Positions 47,627-59,717 of a stretch of DNA of 64,000 bases are shown here, one piece after another. Made by a program: the position numbers and the translations under genes. Position 1 is the first letter of the stretch, and each line of letters begins with the position of its first letter. The notes under the pieces were generated by a model, which was not told the origin of the DNA, did no database searches, and saw only the letters and a program-made list of their open reading frames with translations. Source of the DNA: Pseudisothecium myosuroides (Eukaryota > Streptophyta > Bryopsida > Hypnales > Lembophyllaceae); assembly GCA_951799445.1 (NCBI GenBank), contig OX637288.1, positions 4,962,501 to 5,026,500 of the forward strand. The letters run 5' to 3'.

Positions 47627-48780
47627 ATAAATATCTCTAGAAGAGGTATTGCATTTTCTAATAAATATTAAAATCAACTTTCTGCACATGACTTTACATC
47701 TATTTGCAAGTTACTACTTATTGATGTGGTTTATAATGGCGTAAATCATGAGTGGTAAAAACAATCTAGAAGTTGGTTGGTTTTTAATGCAGTGCTCTTT
47801 ATTCCTCTTGATTAAAACGTAGACGTATTTTGATTGCTAATTGTGTACTTCATATTCTTGGATTCAATATGTCAAGTTTGGCATCCTTTTCATGTAGGGA
47901 ATGTTCAAAGTACCTATGCCATATCGATTGCAAGTAAGAACTTTGCCTAAATGTTCTATTCAATTAGGCTTTAGAAAGAAATCACAAATGTGCCCATTCT
48001 CTCAAGTTGGTCTAGAGAAATATGTTTTTTGTGGAAGCAAACCCGGTTGTCTTTGATATAGACATGTATCTAGATGTTGCTTAGCATTTGTAGGGAGCTT
48101 TTTCTTGTCATTGGCAATGCCAGCTTTATTTTTGAAAGAAGGAAAAAATATTGAAATAATTTCATACTACAAAATACTACATACTGTCTAGAGAACGAGT
48201 CATGTGGGGCACATTCTATTCACGAGCAAACCCATGGGCCAGCTTGGCATGGTGAGTTCATGGATAAGCTCATGTGTAGAATGCGCCCTACACGATGCGT
48301 TCCCTTGTTAAGAGCAGTTCCCCACTGTCCCGAGCCATTCTTGTGACAAAATTGGCCATTGTTGCTCATTCTACATTCTAATCTTCTCTTGAAAACGCTT
48401 GCATCGAATAGGGCTACTATAAATGCAACAACATACTAATAATCTTTAGGATTGAATTAACCTTGGAATGTCTACGGAGCCAAAATTTGATTCTTGGATG
48501 ACAACACATGCTTGGTAGAGAATGAAAAATAATGATTTGTCATCTAGTTTTTTGTAGTGTTTTGCAAGCTATGTCTTTTTATATGGAGTGCTTTGATTTA
48601 TAATTAGAATATTTTTCATATATTTAGAAAAAAATAGGAAGTGAGTGCCACTACTCAACATTAGAAGAAGTTTTAGGCCTCGAAGAGGCCGTTAACAGAT
48701 GATTTTCGGCACCCCTGCGGTGCAATTACAGAATAATTAAAAAATTATTTTTTTATTTTTTTAATATTTAAAAAATAAAT
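47627..48780. other. Intergenic region with one small MITE
   Basis: No gene recognised downstream of the TPR ORF. It contains the inverted-repeat element at 48,193-48,302 and AT-rich filler. Confidence 0.4.
48193..48302. mobile_element. Short inverted-repeat element, 110 bp
   Basis: Imperfect arms of about 44 bp: the left has GAACGAGTCATGTGGGGCAC and the right, inverted, GAACGCATCGTGTAGGGCGC, both followed by ATTCTA and a conserved ATGAGC/ACGAGC. Superfamily unknown. Confidence 0.55.
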
Positions 48781-48801
48781 AAATTAAAAAAATAAAATTA
48801 T

Positions 48802-48808
<7 letters not shown>

Positions 48809-48843
<35 letters not shown>
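48809..48843. repeat. TA microsatellite
   Basis: About 17 TA units inside a very AT-rich stretch that separates two blocks of a dispersed repeat (48.66-49.02 kb). Confidence 0.9.
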
Positions 48844-48849
<6 letters not shown>

Positions 48850-49740
48850 TTAAAATTTTAAAATTATTATTATTATTATTTTTTAAATATTAAAAAAATA
48901 AAAAAGTTTGACATGGCACTAGTAGTGCCACATCAGCACCCGAAATCAAATAAAAAAAATTTTGAATTTTTTTTGCAATTGCACCCGGAAGGGTCAAAAC
49001 TCACGGCCCATTCGCGGGCTGAAATATCTTGTAATGAAAGCCTTGTAGTGTATTTTGACAATTTTGAGGTCCTTGCTCATGATTTGAAATTTAGCCACAT
49101 AAATGATCTTTTTAAAATTCAATTCCTATTAGTAAAATGAAGCTTATCAAGTCTAGTTTCTCTTCCAATGTGAAAATTGAAAATTTCCTAAAAATGGATA
49201 TTTAATTGCAACTTGAACCTTGGGCCTATAACCATGGTCTACAAATTTATGAATTATAGAATGACACGAATATTTTGTTCATACCATAATGTTTTACATT
49301 ATAATATACGCTTATCCTACCTCAAAATGGCTACGTCAACCTATACCTTTGCTACATAGGCTCTTGTTTATTGATTGGCTAGTCTTTTTAACCCCCACAT
49401 CTCCATTTATACTCTTATTTTAGCCAGAAAGTTTCAAACTAAGGTTGACAAGAATGTAAATTATTTTTATTTTTCTCTCTTTCAATTTCATATATACAAT
49501 ATAAAATTTGAAAATACCTTCAAGTACAAAAATAAAAGAACTAAAATCTAGCAAATATTTGATAGAAATAATAACGGAGTTCCAGAAGGAAGGTCATATA
49601 TTAGCAAGAATTTGAAGATGCACTTAATAAAAACTACAACATATTTTGTATAGGTTATTTTAGTCAAAGAATTGATTAACCCTTTCATCTAATGTTGATG
49701 GCCACAACTTTCTTTGATAGACTTAACGATAATATAATAT

Positions 49741-51700
49741 TGTGAGTTCCCAATTCATCACTTGGGACTCATAGTTTTTGTTTGTTTGTTTTTTTACAAT
49801 TTTGAGTATAGTTTATATACAAAAAGTCCAAAAAAGAATGTAAAACCAAAATAGGTATGTCACATACCAATGTAGCATTTGGTCCCTTATAGGTTGTTTT
49901 CCCCAAAATAAACCCCAGTCCCATTTGTACATAGAATAAAACATGGAAATGTAAATAAATAGTAAAATTAGAGCTAACCTGGTCCAAATAGTCCAAACCT
50001 ACGGTGCATGTGATATCTTATGGCTAAAATTGTTCTAAGGGAACACCGTTGAGGTGCTAAGTCCATTCTCAAATATAGATTTCACTTTCCCCATAGTATC
50101 AAAGAAATAGCGGAAAACCCGATTGTTGGCCTACAGGAGTTACAAACTCAAGATGGACCCGTAAGAGGAATCTACATGCAAAGTATGGTCTTCCATAGTG
50201 AAAATCACATTTGGAACTCAACGGCGAAATCAGTTTGCCAAGATTCCCTTGTATGTAAAAGATTCTCTAGTTGCCGAAATTAAAAGGGGAAGACGGAATT
50301 TGATTCTCCTCTGATCTTTGTGCAAAGTAAGAATATGAGCTTTCACATCCTTTGTGAAATTTCATGAGAGGTTCCATAAAAAATTTCGAAATCTTCTAAC
50401 TTGCAGAAGATGCCCTTTCGGACGGTCAACTACCAAAATCTATGATGGAAAATTCCTAGAAATTATCCAAGTTGCGGTAAAATCTCACTAAAAATTAGAA
50501 TAGCTTCTTTTATGCTAATAAGATGCCCTACCAAGTTTCAAGACATTCCGATAGCCAAAAGTGCCCAAACCGGTGAGATTCCCCAACAATTGGCAAATTT
50601 GAAGTCTACGGTGGAGTTGACTTACGAACTAGGAGCATACGAAATTGGAATGAGGTCAAAGCTAGGTCTTTTCTTACTCCCCCATACCTAATAAAGAGCC
50701 TAGGCTAGTTACTTTTCTTAGAAAAGTCAAACTCCAAAATTTGATTTTTTACCATGTTTTGGTGTTTAGTTAGCGATAGGTTTTGTTGAATTATTTGGAG
50801 TTTGATTGAAGGGTGAAAGTTTTTGAAGATCAAAAATGTCCTTTTAAATCCAATGGTGCAATCAATTTTCAATTTGGAGTTAATCTCTAAAAATTAGGAG
50901 TTTGAACTAGCGTAGAAAGTTAAAATAAACTATTTAGGATGAAAATCTTGAATGATAAGAATACCACTAGGAAAAAAGAGGAGGTGAGTGCCCTTGAAAA
51001 TGTATATAAGAAGGCTCATTTTCCTCTCACAAACACCCATTTGGGCCATTATTTTGGCATTCTATACAATTTGGGTCCATTTAATTGGACATTTGGCCAT
51101 TGCGTGCCATCGTTGCCAAATTTGTGTTTTTGGAGCATTTTAAGCTTCGTTGTTGCTATTTTTCAAGTTTTCTTTGAAGGACATTAGGGTCTCTTTAAAG
51201 TTTGTTTTGTTTGCATGCGTTGAGGTCTTTTGATGTATTTTTGTTGAAGTGTTTGGAACCTTGTACAAATCCTAGAACTTACCCTTCACCGTATTTTGGC
51301 GATGCCGCTTTGGGGGGACTCTAGTGCTTGAATTGTAAGTTGAGGTGTTCTTTATGTTGCCAAGTTGTCAATTGTTGTAGAAATTAGCATGTGGTGCAAG
51401 CACACTAGAGCTATAGTCTTTTGTACTTAGAATTTGGAGTGTTGGAAAGATCACAACGAAGCTATATTCTTAGTGATTATAGAAGTACCAAATATTTGCC
51501 CCAAACCCTTGATACGGCAAAGTTTTGACTTCCTTGCAATTATCTCTCAAAGTTTAGTTTCCAAAATATTTGGAATTCCCTCAAAATTTAGCCTCCGAAA
51601 TTAGTGCCCCAAATGTTTATTTAATCATCCAAAAATTGGTGTTCCATTTCCAAATAGTAGCCAAGAAGTAGTGCCAAAATTTCAATAGGAAACCGCCCCA
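49741..51700 (+). repeat. LTR-like repeat, copy A
   Basis: Starts TGTGAGTTCCCAATTCATCA and follows the same order as the copy at 61,087: AAAATCTCACTAAAAATTAG, GACATTCCGATAG, a TATATAAG box at about 51,004 followed by pyrimidine-rich sequence, then GGCGATGCCGCTTTGGGGGG. Length, the TG start and an internal core promoter fit a retrotransposon LTR. No gag or pol frame is adjacent. The end near 51.7 kb is approximate. Confidence 0.6.
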
Positions 51701-51896
51701 AGGATATTGATTTTTCTCTCTTTTACCGAGGTGGACCAATCAGAGGCTGCCATGTCTACATGGCCATTTCAACCGAAGAGGGGTCGCAACCAATCGGGAG
51801 GTGACACGTGGCCTAACGGAGCAAAAGAGAGGGATCCCGACCAACCGGGACTAGCCACGTATCCCGGCAATTAGGACAGGGGCTGCCTGAGCGGCC

Positions 51897-51990
51897 AGAG
51901 TGGTATCGGTTGGCTGCCTAGAGTGGTATTGCTAACTGCTTGGAGAGTATTAGTTGGCTGCCTGGAGTTGGTATCGGCCTGGTTGCATTT
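51897..51990. repeat. Minisatellite of about 23 bp, four units
   Basis: Degenerate units GAGTGGTATCGGTTGGCTGC, GAGTGGTATTGCTAACTGC, GAGAGTATTAGTTGGCTGC and GAGTTGGTATCGGCCTGG follow LTR-like copy A. Confidence 0.75.
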
Positions 51991-53658
51991 TGCCATAAAA
52001 TTGAAATATCAAAAAACAAAAAGGCAAATCCTCTCTCTTCTCCTCCCCTCTTCACTCAAGCAGGCCTAAGAACTAAATCTTTTGAAATAAAAAATTAGAA
52101 TAAAATAGGAAGTAAAGAAAAGAGGAAGGGAAATCTTTCAATGATAAAAAAATAGAATTGTAGGAAAGTAGGAAAAAAGCAAGAATTAATAGAACCATAG
52201 AGTAGAAGAAGGAGCGTAAAAGGAGTTCAAAAATTCAATTAGATAGAGATTTATACTCAAAGGACAAGTGAGAGAAATGAAGAGTCCATGTAGTAGTTGA
52301 AGCACAAATTAGGAAATTGAAGAGATCAGGAGAGATCCTTGAAATCCATTTAGAACCATTAAAACTTAGATAGGATAATAATTGACTTATAGGATATCAA
52401 AATTCAATTATTATTTAGGAGTTTAGGCAATTATTTTGTAGTTCAAAGTCAATCCTTGACACTAAAATAATTGAGAGGAATAGTGAAAAGGGAAAGGAAG
52501 AGTAAATAAGGGAAAGAGATGGAAACTTGAAGGAATTAAAATTTGTATTTCTTGCCTCCCTTCAGCCGTAGGCAAAAATTAGCAAATAATCTTGAAGGAT
52601 GGCAAATGATGGGGAATTCAAAGAAGTGTACAACTACCTCAACAATAATGTCAATTTCTAGGTAAGTCCTTAATTACAACCCTTCCTTTTTAATTATCAA
52701 AATTGGACGTTTAAAAGTAGGTCCAAACTACAAGGCCAATTCAGAGTGTTTAGAATAGGTTTCTTCCAAGAATCAAATAGATTATGTTGTAGATCTTAGA
52801 TTACAGAATAGGTTTTCAAAACCGTATTGCACTTAGAAATTGGAGTTGAATTGAAAAAGATATTAGCGGATGAAGTTTAGGAGTCATATTGGATGAAAAT
52901 TATTCCATTTCATCCAAGAGGAACAAGAATAGAAATTTAGATAGAATTATAAATTTTGAGGTCAGAAGTGAAACCAAAACTAGATTTCAAGTTGTAGATT
53001 AGTAGAAAACTACGGATGAAGTTTAGAAGTACCGATTAGCGATCAAACTTCATCCACTTGTTCCTCTCACTAACAAGGTCCAAACTCAAAGTTTCTTAAC
53101 AATTTGGAAAGCTAATCTTAGACCCTACAAGAAACCAAATTCAAAAGTCTAAAAATAGTAAAATGATAGTAGAAGCCCTATACCTTAGGAATGAAGCAAA
53201 ATAGAATCTTTTAGAAGACATGTAAGTAGAAACTTAGAGTTAGCACTAGAAAGAAGGAGCATATAGGAGTCGAGAACCATTTCAAACTCTAGAAAATACT
53301 TTGAATTCCAATAGTTAGAAAGGGATGAAGTTCGATACAAGAATGGATGAAGTCACATTAAAATCATCCGTTGGATCTTAGACTTAGAACTTGAGTAGAA
53401 GATAATAGCATAGAGCTAGGGTTCAAAATTCATGGACAATTGAAATATTTAAAGTAACAAAAAGAGTGGATGAAGTTTAGATAGCCTTTTAGAGGCTCCA
53501 ACTTCATCCGTTCATAACTTCTTGTAGGAACCTCCAAATCTTACAAGACTTAGGTTTTGGAAAATGGTGTGAGTTGAATTACAACTTAGATAAGTTAAAT
53601 TTAGATTGAAGATGCTTTTATTAGAAAATCACAGTGGCTTGAGGACTTAGGATTGAGG
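51991..53658. other. Non-coding region with repeated GGATGAAGTTT hairpins
   Basis: No ORF of note. GGATGAAGTTT recurs at about 52.87, 53.01 and 53.47 kb, and in the last two is followed within about 50 bp by its inverse (AACTTCATCC). It may be decayed interior of the retroelement represented by copy A. Confidence 0.45.
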
Positions 53659-54725
53659 TGAATGTAAGAAACACTTGAAGCGTTTTGTCACACCCTAGTT
53701 TTTGATTTTTTTTTTGCCATAACTTTTGTGTTTTAGCTCCAAATGACTCAAAATTTATAGGGAAGCTACTCATAACTATTATACACCTTACATAATTTTT
53801 TTTGTAATTTTCAAAAATAATTTATTATTTTTAAACAGCCCAATAATTTCTCACAGTGGATGTTTTAGGGGGTTTTGCACTTTTTTTAACCCCAAAAAAC
53901 AAATTTTGAGCTGAAATTTGGAGAGAATGGTCTTCTAGTAGACTTATAGCTACTGTCCAAAGGATTTTTAAAAATACTTAGTTTTGTATGATGTACAAGT
54001 TCACAAAGAGAGCTCCTTTCTGCATTTTTTCCAAAGGTATGAAACATTATTTTGGTGCGTTTTTTGGTCAAAACCCATCACCAAAAAGTTTTCTCAAATG
54101 CACAATTTTTAGATTTAAAAAAAAAAATCTTATTTTTTACAAATTAAAATGTCAAAAGGGGTATTTTCTTCACCGGTTTTAGGGTGAATTCTATGTCCAA
54201 AATTCTAGTGAAGAAAATACCACTTTTGACATTTTAATTTGTAAAAAATAAGATTTTTTTTTAAAATCTAAAAATTAAGCATTTGAGAAAACTTTTTGGT
54301 GATGGGTTTTGACCAAAAAATGCACCAAAATAATGTTTCATACCTTTGGAAAAATTGCAGAAAGGAGCTCTCTTTGTGAACTTGTACACCACATAAAAAT
54401 AAGTATTTCTAAATATCCTTTGGACAGTAGCTATAAGTCTACTAGAAGACCATTCTCTCCAAATTTCAGCTCAAAATTCGTTTTTTTGGGTTAAAAAAGT
54501 GCAAAACCCCCCTAAATCATCCATTGTGAGAAATTATCGGGACTGTTTAAAAATAATAAATTATTTTTGAAAACTACAAAAAAAATTAGGCAAGGTGTAT
54601 AATGGTTATGAATAGATTCCCTATAAATTTTGAGTCATTTGGAGCTAAAACACAAAAGTTATGGCCCAAAAAAAAATCAAAAAGTAGAATGTGACAAAAC
54701 GCTTTAAATGTTTTTTGCATTCATC
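53659..54725. mobile_element. Large inverted repeat (foldback element), 1067 bp
   Basis: The left arm (53,659-54,173) and right arm (54,208-54,725) are inverse copies of about 515 bp, separated by 34 bp. Matched landmarks are AAGCGTTTTGTCAC at the outer ends, CATTCTCTCCAAATTTCAGC, GAAAGGAGCTCTCTTTGTGA and GTCAAAAGGGGTATTTTCTT at the inner end. By eye the arms differ at only a small share of positions. It has no transposase. Transcription across it would give a long hairpin RNA. The class is unknown and target duplications are not obvious. Confidence 0.9.
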
Positions 54726-56459
54726 CATTATCTAGAATTGATCTTTGCATTTAAAGATAGTTTTTCGTGAATCCTTAGAGCTTTAGGAACTTAGAAAAGA
54801 TCCATTGCTTGGAAGACACAATGGACCAACGTTAGGCATCCATAGGAATTAACTTTGATTTTCTAAAACCTGGTTGTGTACGCATATTTATCAAGGGTGG
54901 GTAAATAAGAGCTTACAAATACTGATCATCATTGAGATCCTCAAAACACATTTCAAATATCACTTCTTGACTGTTGGGTTCAACACATCCAGTTTGCAAC
55001 AAAGTCATCAAGGCTCAAGCACCACGTTGAAGGTGTCCGTGCCATTGTTGCTCTAAGCAAGGTTGTTTTTGGCAGTCAAGAAAGTTCAGCATCTTCTTGT
55101 GAACATTCTTGTGGCGATGTAGGGCCTAACGATTGGGGAGTGCGAGCATGTGAGCATAGAATCTATAAACCTATGAATCTAAGAGTCTATATTATAAACA
55201 CCATCTACAGTTATAGGTAATCATATTATAAATACCTATGTTATATTCTTTCTATGTTATAGTGTATTTATGTTATAAACACCTTCAAAAGGTTGTAGGT
55301 ACATATTTACAACTAGGTTCAAGGCTCATAGGCTCATGCCTTTGCGCTCACGTGCTAGCATCATTGCCCAACGGCTAAAAAGGTAGATTTGACAATTGTG
55401 ACAAAGAAAATTCAAGCTCAAGCTCTGATTAAGGCTTTGTGTCTTGAAACTCCATAAAGACCCTCTAGTTAAACATATTAAAAGTCAAAAGATGAAAACG
55501 GAAATTGAACTCAAAGGCAATGAAATCCTATAATTTAGAAAGAATACTTCAATTTAATGAAACTCTTAGGTGGTTCTCTTCTCTTATTAGTTTGTCTGTG
55601 CATGCCAGTGATAATGCATCACTTTGGAGTCATTTAAAGTGATGTCATCAATATAATGTATCTTTTCTTTGTATTATTATTACAATAAAATATCATTAAA
55701 ATAACAAATGAATATATTTTTTTACATATTGTACAAAATTATTTACAATGTAACAACAGTGCACAAGGATTTTTTGTCTATATATTACTTGGTGCAACTT
55801 CAATGAACTTCTAAAATCACCTTGGCAATTTTTGAATGATCTTGAAGTTGAGTGAAATTGTCCAATGACCAAGACTACCAAAATTCCTCAATAAGAAAAG
55901 AAAATATTAAAAAACATTACTACATGCTTCATGTATACCATTTTTCACACAATGCACCATGGCAGTAAAAATAGAGATCTCATTGAAGCCAAGCTGGAAT
56001 TTTTTAAATTTTTTTCAATGGATTTGTGGTGCTCCAAGCTCTTACTTTGTAATTTATACCCTAATTCTAGAATTCAGGGTTATTTTTTTTATAAATTGTG
56101 AATAACTTGAAAAGTTTAAGTTTGATTTTTAATCCTTCAAGGCTTCAAAGCCAACATTTTTTTCATATATTTTTGTGGGAATTCTTGCCTTCATGTCATT
56201 CCTGAGGTGGGATGTTTTTCTCAATTTTCAAGTTCACACTTCACAGACTGCACTCTGAAATTGAGAGCTCCCTGTGATGTTATGTTGATGCTAAGCTATG
56301 TGCACGTTATTCCTGAGTTCAAATTCCGACTTGCTTGACACGGGATCCAAATAGTCTTGATTTGCTTGCGTTCTCTTCGTGTTTGGAATCCTGTTTCTTG
56401 ATTTGCTTGCGTTCTCTTCGTGTTTGGAATCCTGTTTCGTGAATCCTGTTTCGTGATCC
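54726..56459. other. Intergenic region
   Basis: No gene recognised. 55.19-55.35 kb is rich in TTATAAACACC/TATAGGTA words also seen near 19.26-19.35 kb. A 41-bp tandem repeat ends the stretch. Confidence 0.4.
56357..56440. repeat. 41-bp tandem duplication
   Basis: GATTTGCTTGCGTTCTCTTC then GTGTTTGGAATCCTGTTTC occurs twice head to tail, followed by a third short GAATCCTGTTTCGTGA. Confidence 0.9.
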
Positions 56460-56936
56460 AGCATTTTGTCTAGGGTTTGCAAGCTCGAGTCTTGGGTGTG
56501 CAATTGGAGGTGAATGGAACAGTGCGCCACCTACCAGAAGCTCACTTGATGAAATTGCGCGAAGAGTCCGGTTGTATTTTTGCAACATTTGGGAAAACAA
56601 GGAGGAAGACCGTGTACAGTAGGGGTAGTCACACCTTCTCCGAGAAGCAGAATTCTATGAAGTCGGAGAAATTGGGGAGAGAAAAGAAGAGCCACTGGCG
56701 AGCCGTTTTGTGTGAAGAAGGTGTGACACCCCTTTTTGCTGTTTGGAGCAATTCTTGGAGAATACGTTACCTACAAAGTTGGATGGGAGCTCCGCAAGTC
56801 AAGCATAGCCAATGAAATTGAAAAATTCCTCGAGAAATTTTTCTTTGAGAACTTTTCTTCACCTCTGAAGCATAAGAATGGCACTTCCAAAACTTTGGAG
56901 GTTGAGAGCTCCGCAAGCCACAGAAAACCACACTAA
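56460..56936 (+). pseudogene. Unidentified ORF pair, likely one broken gene fragment
   Basis: Two adjacent frames look protein-like: an upstream part (FGKTRRKTVYSRGSHTFSEK, up to about 56,735) and, in the next frame, LLFGAILGEYVTYKVGWELR with a charged amphipathic stretch to a stop at 56,936. The frame change lies near the CCCCTTTTT run at about 56,727-56,735. GC content is higher than the surroundings. I do not recognise the family; the hydrophobic GAILGEYV segment suggests a membrane protein. Chance cannot be ruled out. Confidence 0.35.
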
Positions 56937-57017
56937 GAGCACCATGCGTCCAATCTCCAAGAATTGTCTAGAGGTATATGGCAAGTAATCATGAGTGCAG
57001 GATTCATTAGAGGATTT

Positions 57018-57290
57018 TTGGGCCTTTCGAAGACTGCAAGTTCCCGGACTCTGGGACCTTTAGGAACGCTGCCAAATCATCAATCTGACGTGGTCAAGAG
57101 ATTGCCACGTCAGATATTAATAATTAATTAATTTTTAAATATTTTTTTAGAAAAATATTTTGATAAAAAATTTATTGTTTAATTTTTTAATTTTAACTTT
57201 ATTTTTTATATTATTATTTTTATTTTGACAGCAAGGGGCTGGTTACCAGCAACAGGAACAATTCTGAAACAGTCTTCTGGAGGCTCAAAT
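57018..57290. repeat. Dispersed repeat with ACGT palindrome
   Basis: Contains CTGACGTGGTCAAGAGATTG then CCACGTCAGA, flanked by AT-rich sequence. It is an inverse relative of 43,520-43,760 and more distantly of 48.66-49.02 kb (TGACATGGCACTAGTAGTGC). Confidence 0.6.
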
Positions 57291-57609
57291 CTCCTCTAAT
57301 GGCTAAATTTTTCAAAGAATTGCGATTGATTTGGTAGATAGAAGAGTAGTGGAAGCAAAGATGAGTGAGAAGGAAGAGAAGGCTACTCCTCTGCCTGTGA
57401 TTCCGACAATTCCATCTCCACCTATGACTCTGACGAAGTAATTGAAAAGAGAACCAACAAAATCGGGTGTATACAGAATCACACTACTATTAATTGTTGT
57501 TCTTGCTACATTGCTCTCCGTTTCATCGAAATGTGATTATTGTTCTTGCTAGATTGTAATATCGTACCTTGGTTATGGGAGGCCGCACCTTTCCAAGGTT
57601 AATCCTTAA

Positions 57610-58534
57610 TCCCTAAAGGACCGTTTGTCCCCTCGGGGGACAATTTGGGTCCAAGTAGGTTCCTATTGTCTCAATTTGTAGTAAAGAATTTTGGGATTTT
57701 TTGAGATTGTGTAGTTTTGCAAGAGCTTTGTGGATATATAATTTTTATTTAAATCGGTGCTCGGGAGCAAAAGTTATGGCACAATAAGCCAAAAACGGAG
57801 ATTGGCGGGCAGCCAAAAAAAATCACAAAAAGGTCAAAATCATTTTTTTAAAATTTTTTTACTAAAATAATATATTTTGTCTACACGTGAAGCTTTGATT
57901 CATTCAATTTGGACTTGTAATGAAAAATTTATGGACAATCTTAGTTTTTTCGGGCAATCTAAGCATCTTCTTGAAAAAATAACTTATAGGATTCATTTTT
58001 GAATGCAATTTTTACAATTTTCCAAAAAAAATTTTGGACATGCTTAAATATTCTTGCTAGAACAATCTCACCGTTGAGATTATTGTATTTCAACTCCATC
58101 TTAAAGTTATTAATGGTTTTGTCTTTTCTTCATTCTTGAACCTACTTTTGCTTAACAATTTTTTAATGAGTGAAAATTAAGTGTTTTTTTTCTGAATTTT
58201 TTTCCCTATATTCTCAACTCAAATATGGAACATAAAAAGTTAAAAAAACAAAATCAATAGTACAAAAATTTTAAGTTAAAAAGATTCAAAGCCAAAAAAT
58301 CTAGTCATAGAAGGTGTAAAAAAACTTATTTTCTTCACTTTGGATGCAAATATTTTGCAATCCACGGGGTCAAAGTTTCTGAAATTTCTTCCATATGTAC
58401 TTATACTAATCTAGTATAAGATCCTACGGTTAGATATGCAAAAAAAAACAATTTTTAAAGTTTTTTGCTCTTCGCAATAAAAATGGCAGTTTCAAGTGTT
58501 GTTTGATGGAAAAAAAGCCTCGGTCCTTTAGGGG
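57610..58534 (-). mobile_element. TTAA-flanked long element, 925 bp
   Basis: The left end is TCCCTAAAGGACCG and the inverted right end CCCCTAAAGGACCG, with TTAA on both sides (57,606-57,609 and 58,535-58,538). The interior matches the element at 41.63 kb in inverse orientation. No ORF. Confidence 0.75.
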
Positions 58535-58737
58535 TTAAAGGACAAACGGGTGATCCCTTTTCATTATCGTGTAAATCATTGGCTTAAAAAATTGCAAAAG
58601 CACTCATAGGAAGTCAAAGTATTGTAAAAGACCTCCCCTTTTCACAACAAAATTCTGAGGATGAATAGTTGAACTTCTATCCTACTAGAAGAATCTACTA
58701 TCATCCATCAAACACCAAACATCCATGTTGATGTTTA

Positions 58738-59034
58738 AGGATTAACCATATAAGGACACAGCCCCTATGACCAAGGTAGTTACCAAGATTATCTAATTAT
58801 TGGACCAATAGGTGCATTTTTTTTTCTACAATTAACAATGAAGTCATCCATCAAATGACTCTAATCAACAGAATCTTTACACGGTTAATCCTTGAAGGAC
58901 ATTGAGGACCAAAAGTGTCTAATAGATGACTTCATTGTTTACTAAACAAGCAAAAAATGCACCTCTTGGTCCAATAATCGAAGCATTTTGGTGACTACTT
59001 TGGTCATGGGGGCTACATCCTTCAAGGGATAAGG
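58738..59034. mobile_element. Foldback element, about 297 bp
   Basis: The left arm (about 58,738-58,857) and right arm (about 58,918-59,034) are inverse copies: GACCAAGGTAGTTACCAA against TTGGTGACTACTTTGGTC, and TTATTGGACCAATAGGTGCA against TGCACCTCTTGGTCCAATAA. The loop is about 60 bp. No coding content. Confidence 0.8.
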
Positions 59035-59717
59035 TCAAATAGTGGTTTATTGCCCAAACTAAGATTTTGTGTCACAAGCATTCATTATAGTCTAACAAAC
59101 TCATAAGATCTTTTATTATGCATGTTTCAAAACAAAATCAAATATTTTGCAGCTCATAAACTAAATACAAAAATTTGCTTGTATAATTTATTGAATGTGC
59201 ATCAAATATTTTAATTAACTATAAAATAGGACAGACTACTTGACCAACTTTATAGGCAAAAGAACGCAATTTTTGAGGAAGAAAAATTATAAGAAGATAA
59301 ATAATGTTTTTTCATCCCCCCAAAAAAATTGAATTGGAATCTGAGGCAAATATAATATTTTTTTAATTTGAAAAAATGAAAAATGAAAAATTCTCTCAAG
59401 TTTATATACATTTTCAAACAAGAGTAGAAAGCCAAAACTAACCAAATTAGATCCTACAAAATTTTAAAAAAATTATATATGCGGCAATTTTTTATATTAT
59501 AAGAATATTTTTGGAACATATCCAAAATACTTGGAATCATTTTAATTATTTTGTGTTCTTAATCACACCAAATTGAACCACACAAATTGCAAGATATCTC
59601 CGTTTAAAGTGAAAAAAACAAGTTTTTCAACACATTGCAGGACTCGAATTTTGTATTTTTAACATTTTTAACTTAAAATTTTTGTACTACATAGTTTTGA
59701 GCTTTAAATCTTTATAA
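59035..59717. other. AT-rich spacer with a fragment of the long TTAA-family interior
   Basis: 59,590-59,710 (TTTAAAGTGAAAAAAACAAG, ACTTAAAATTTTTGTACTA) resembles part of the element at 41.6 kb. Otherwise nothing is recognisable. Confidence 0.4.

Noticed and set aside
56300..56345. A GTTCAAATTCC stretch resembling a tRNA T-loop
   Set aside because: No matching acceptor, D and anticodon stems could be found around it.
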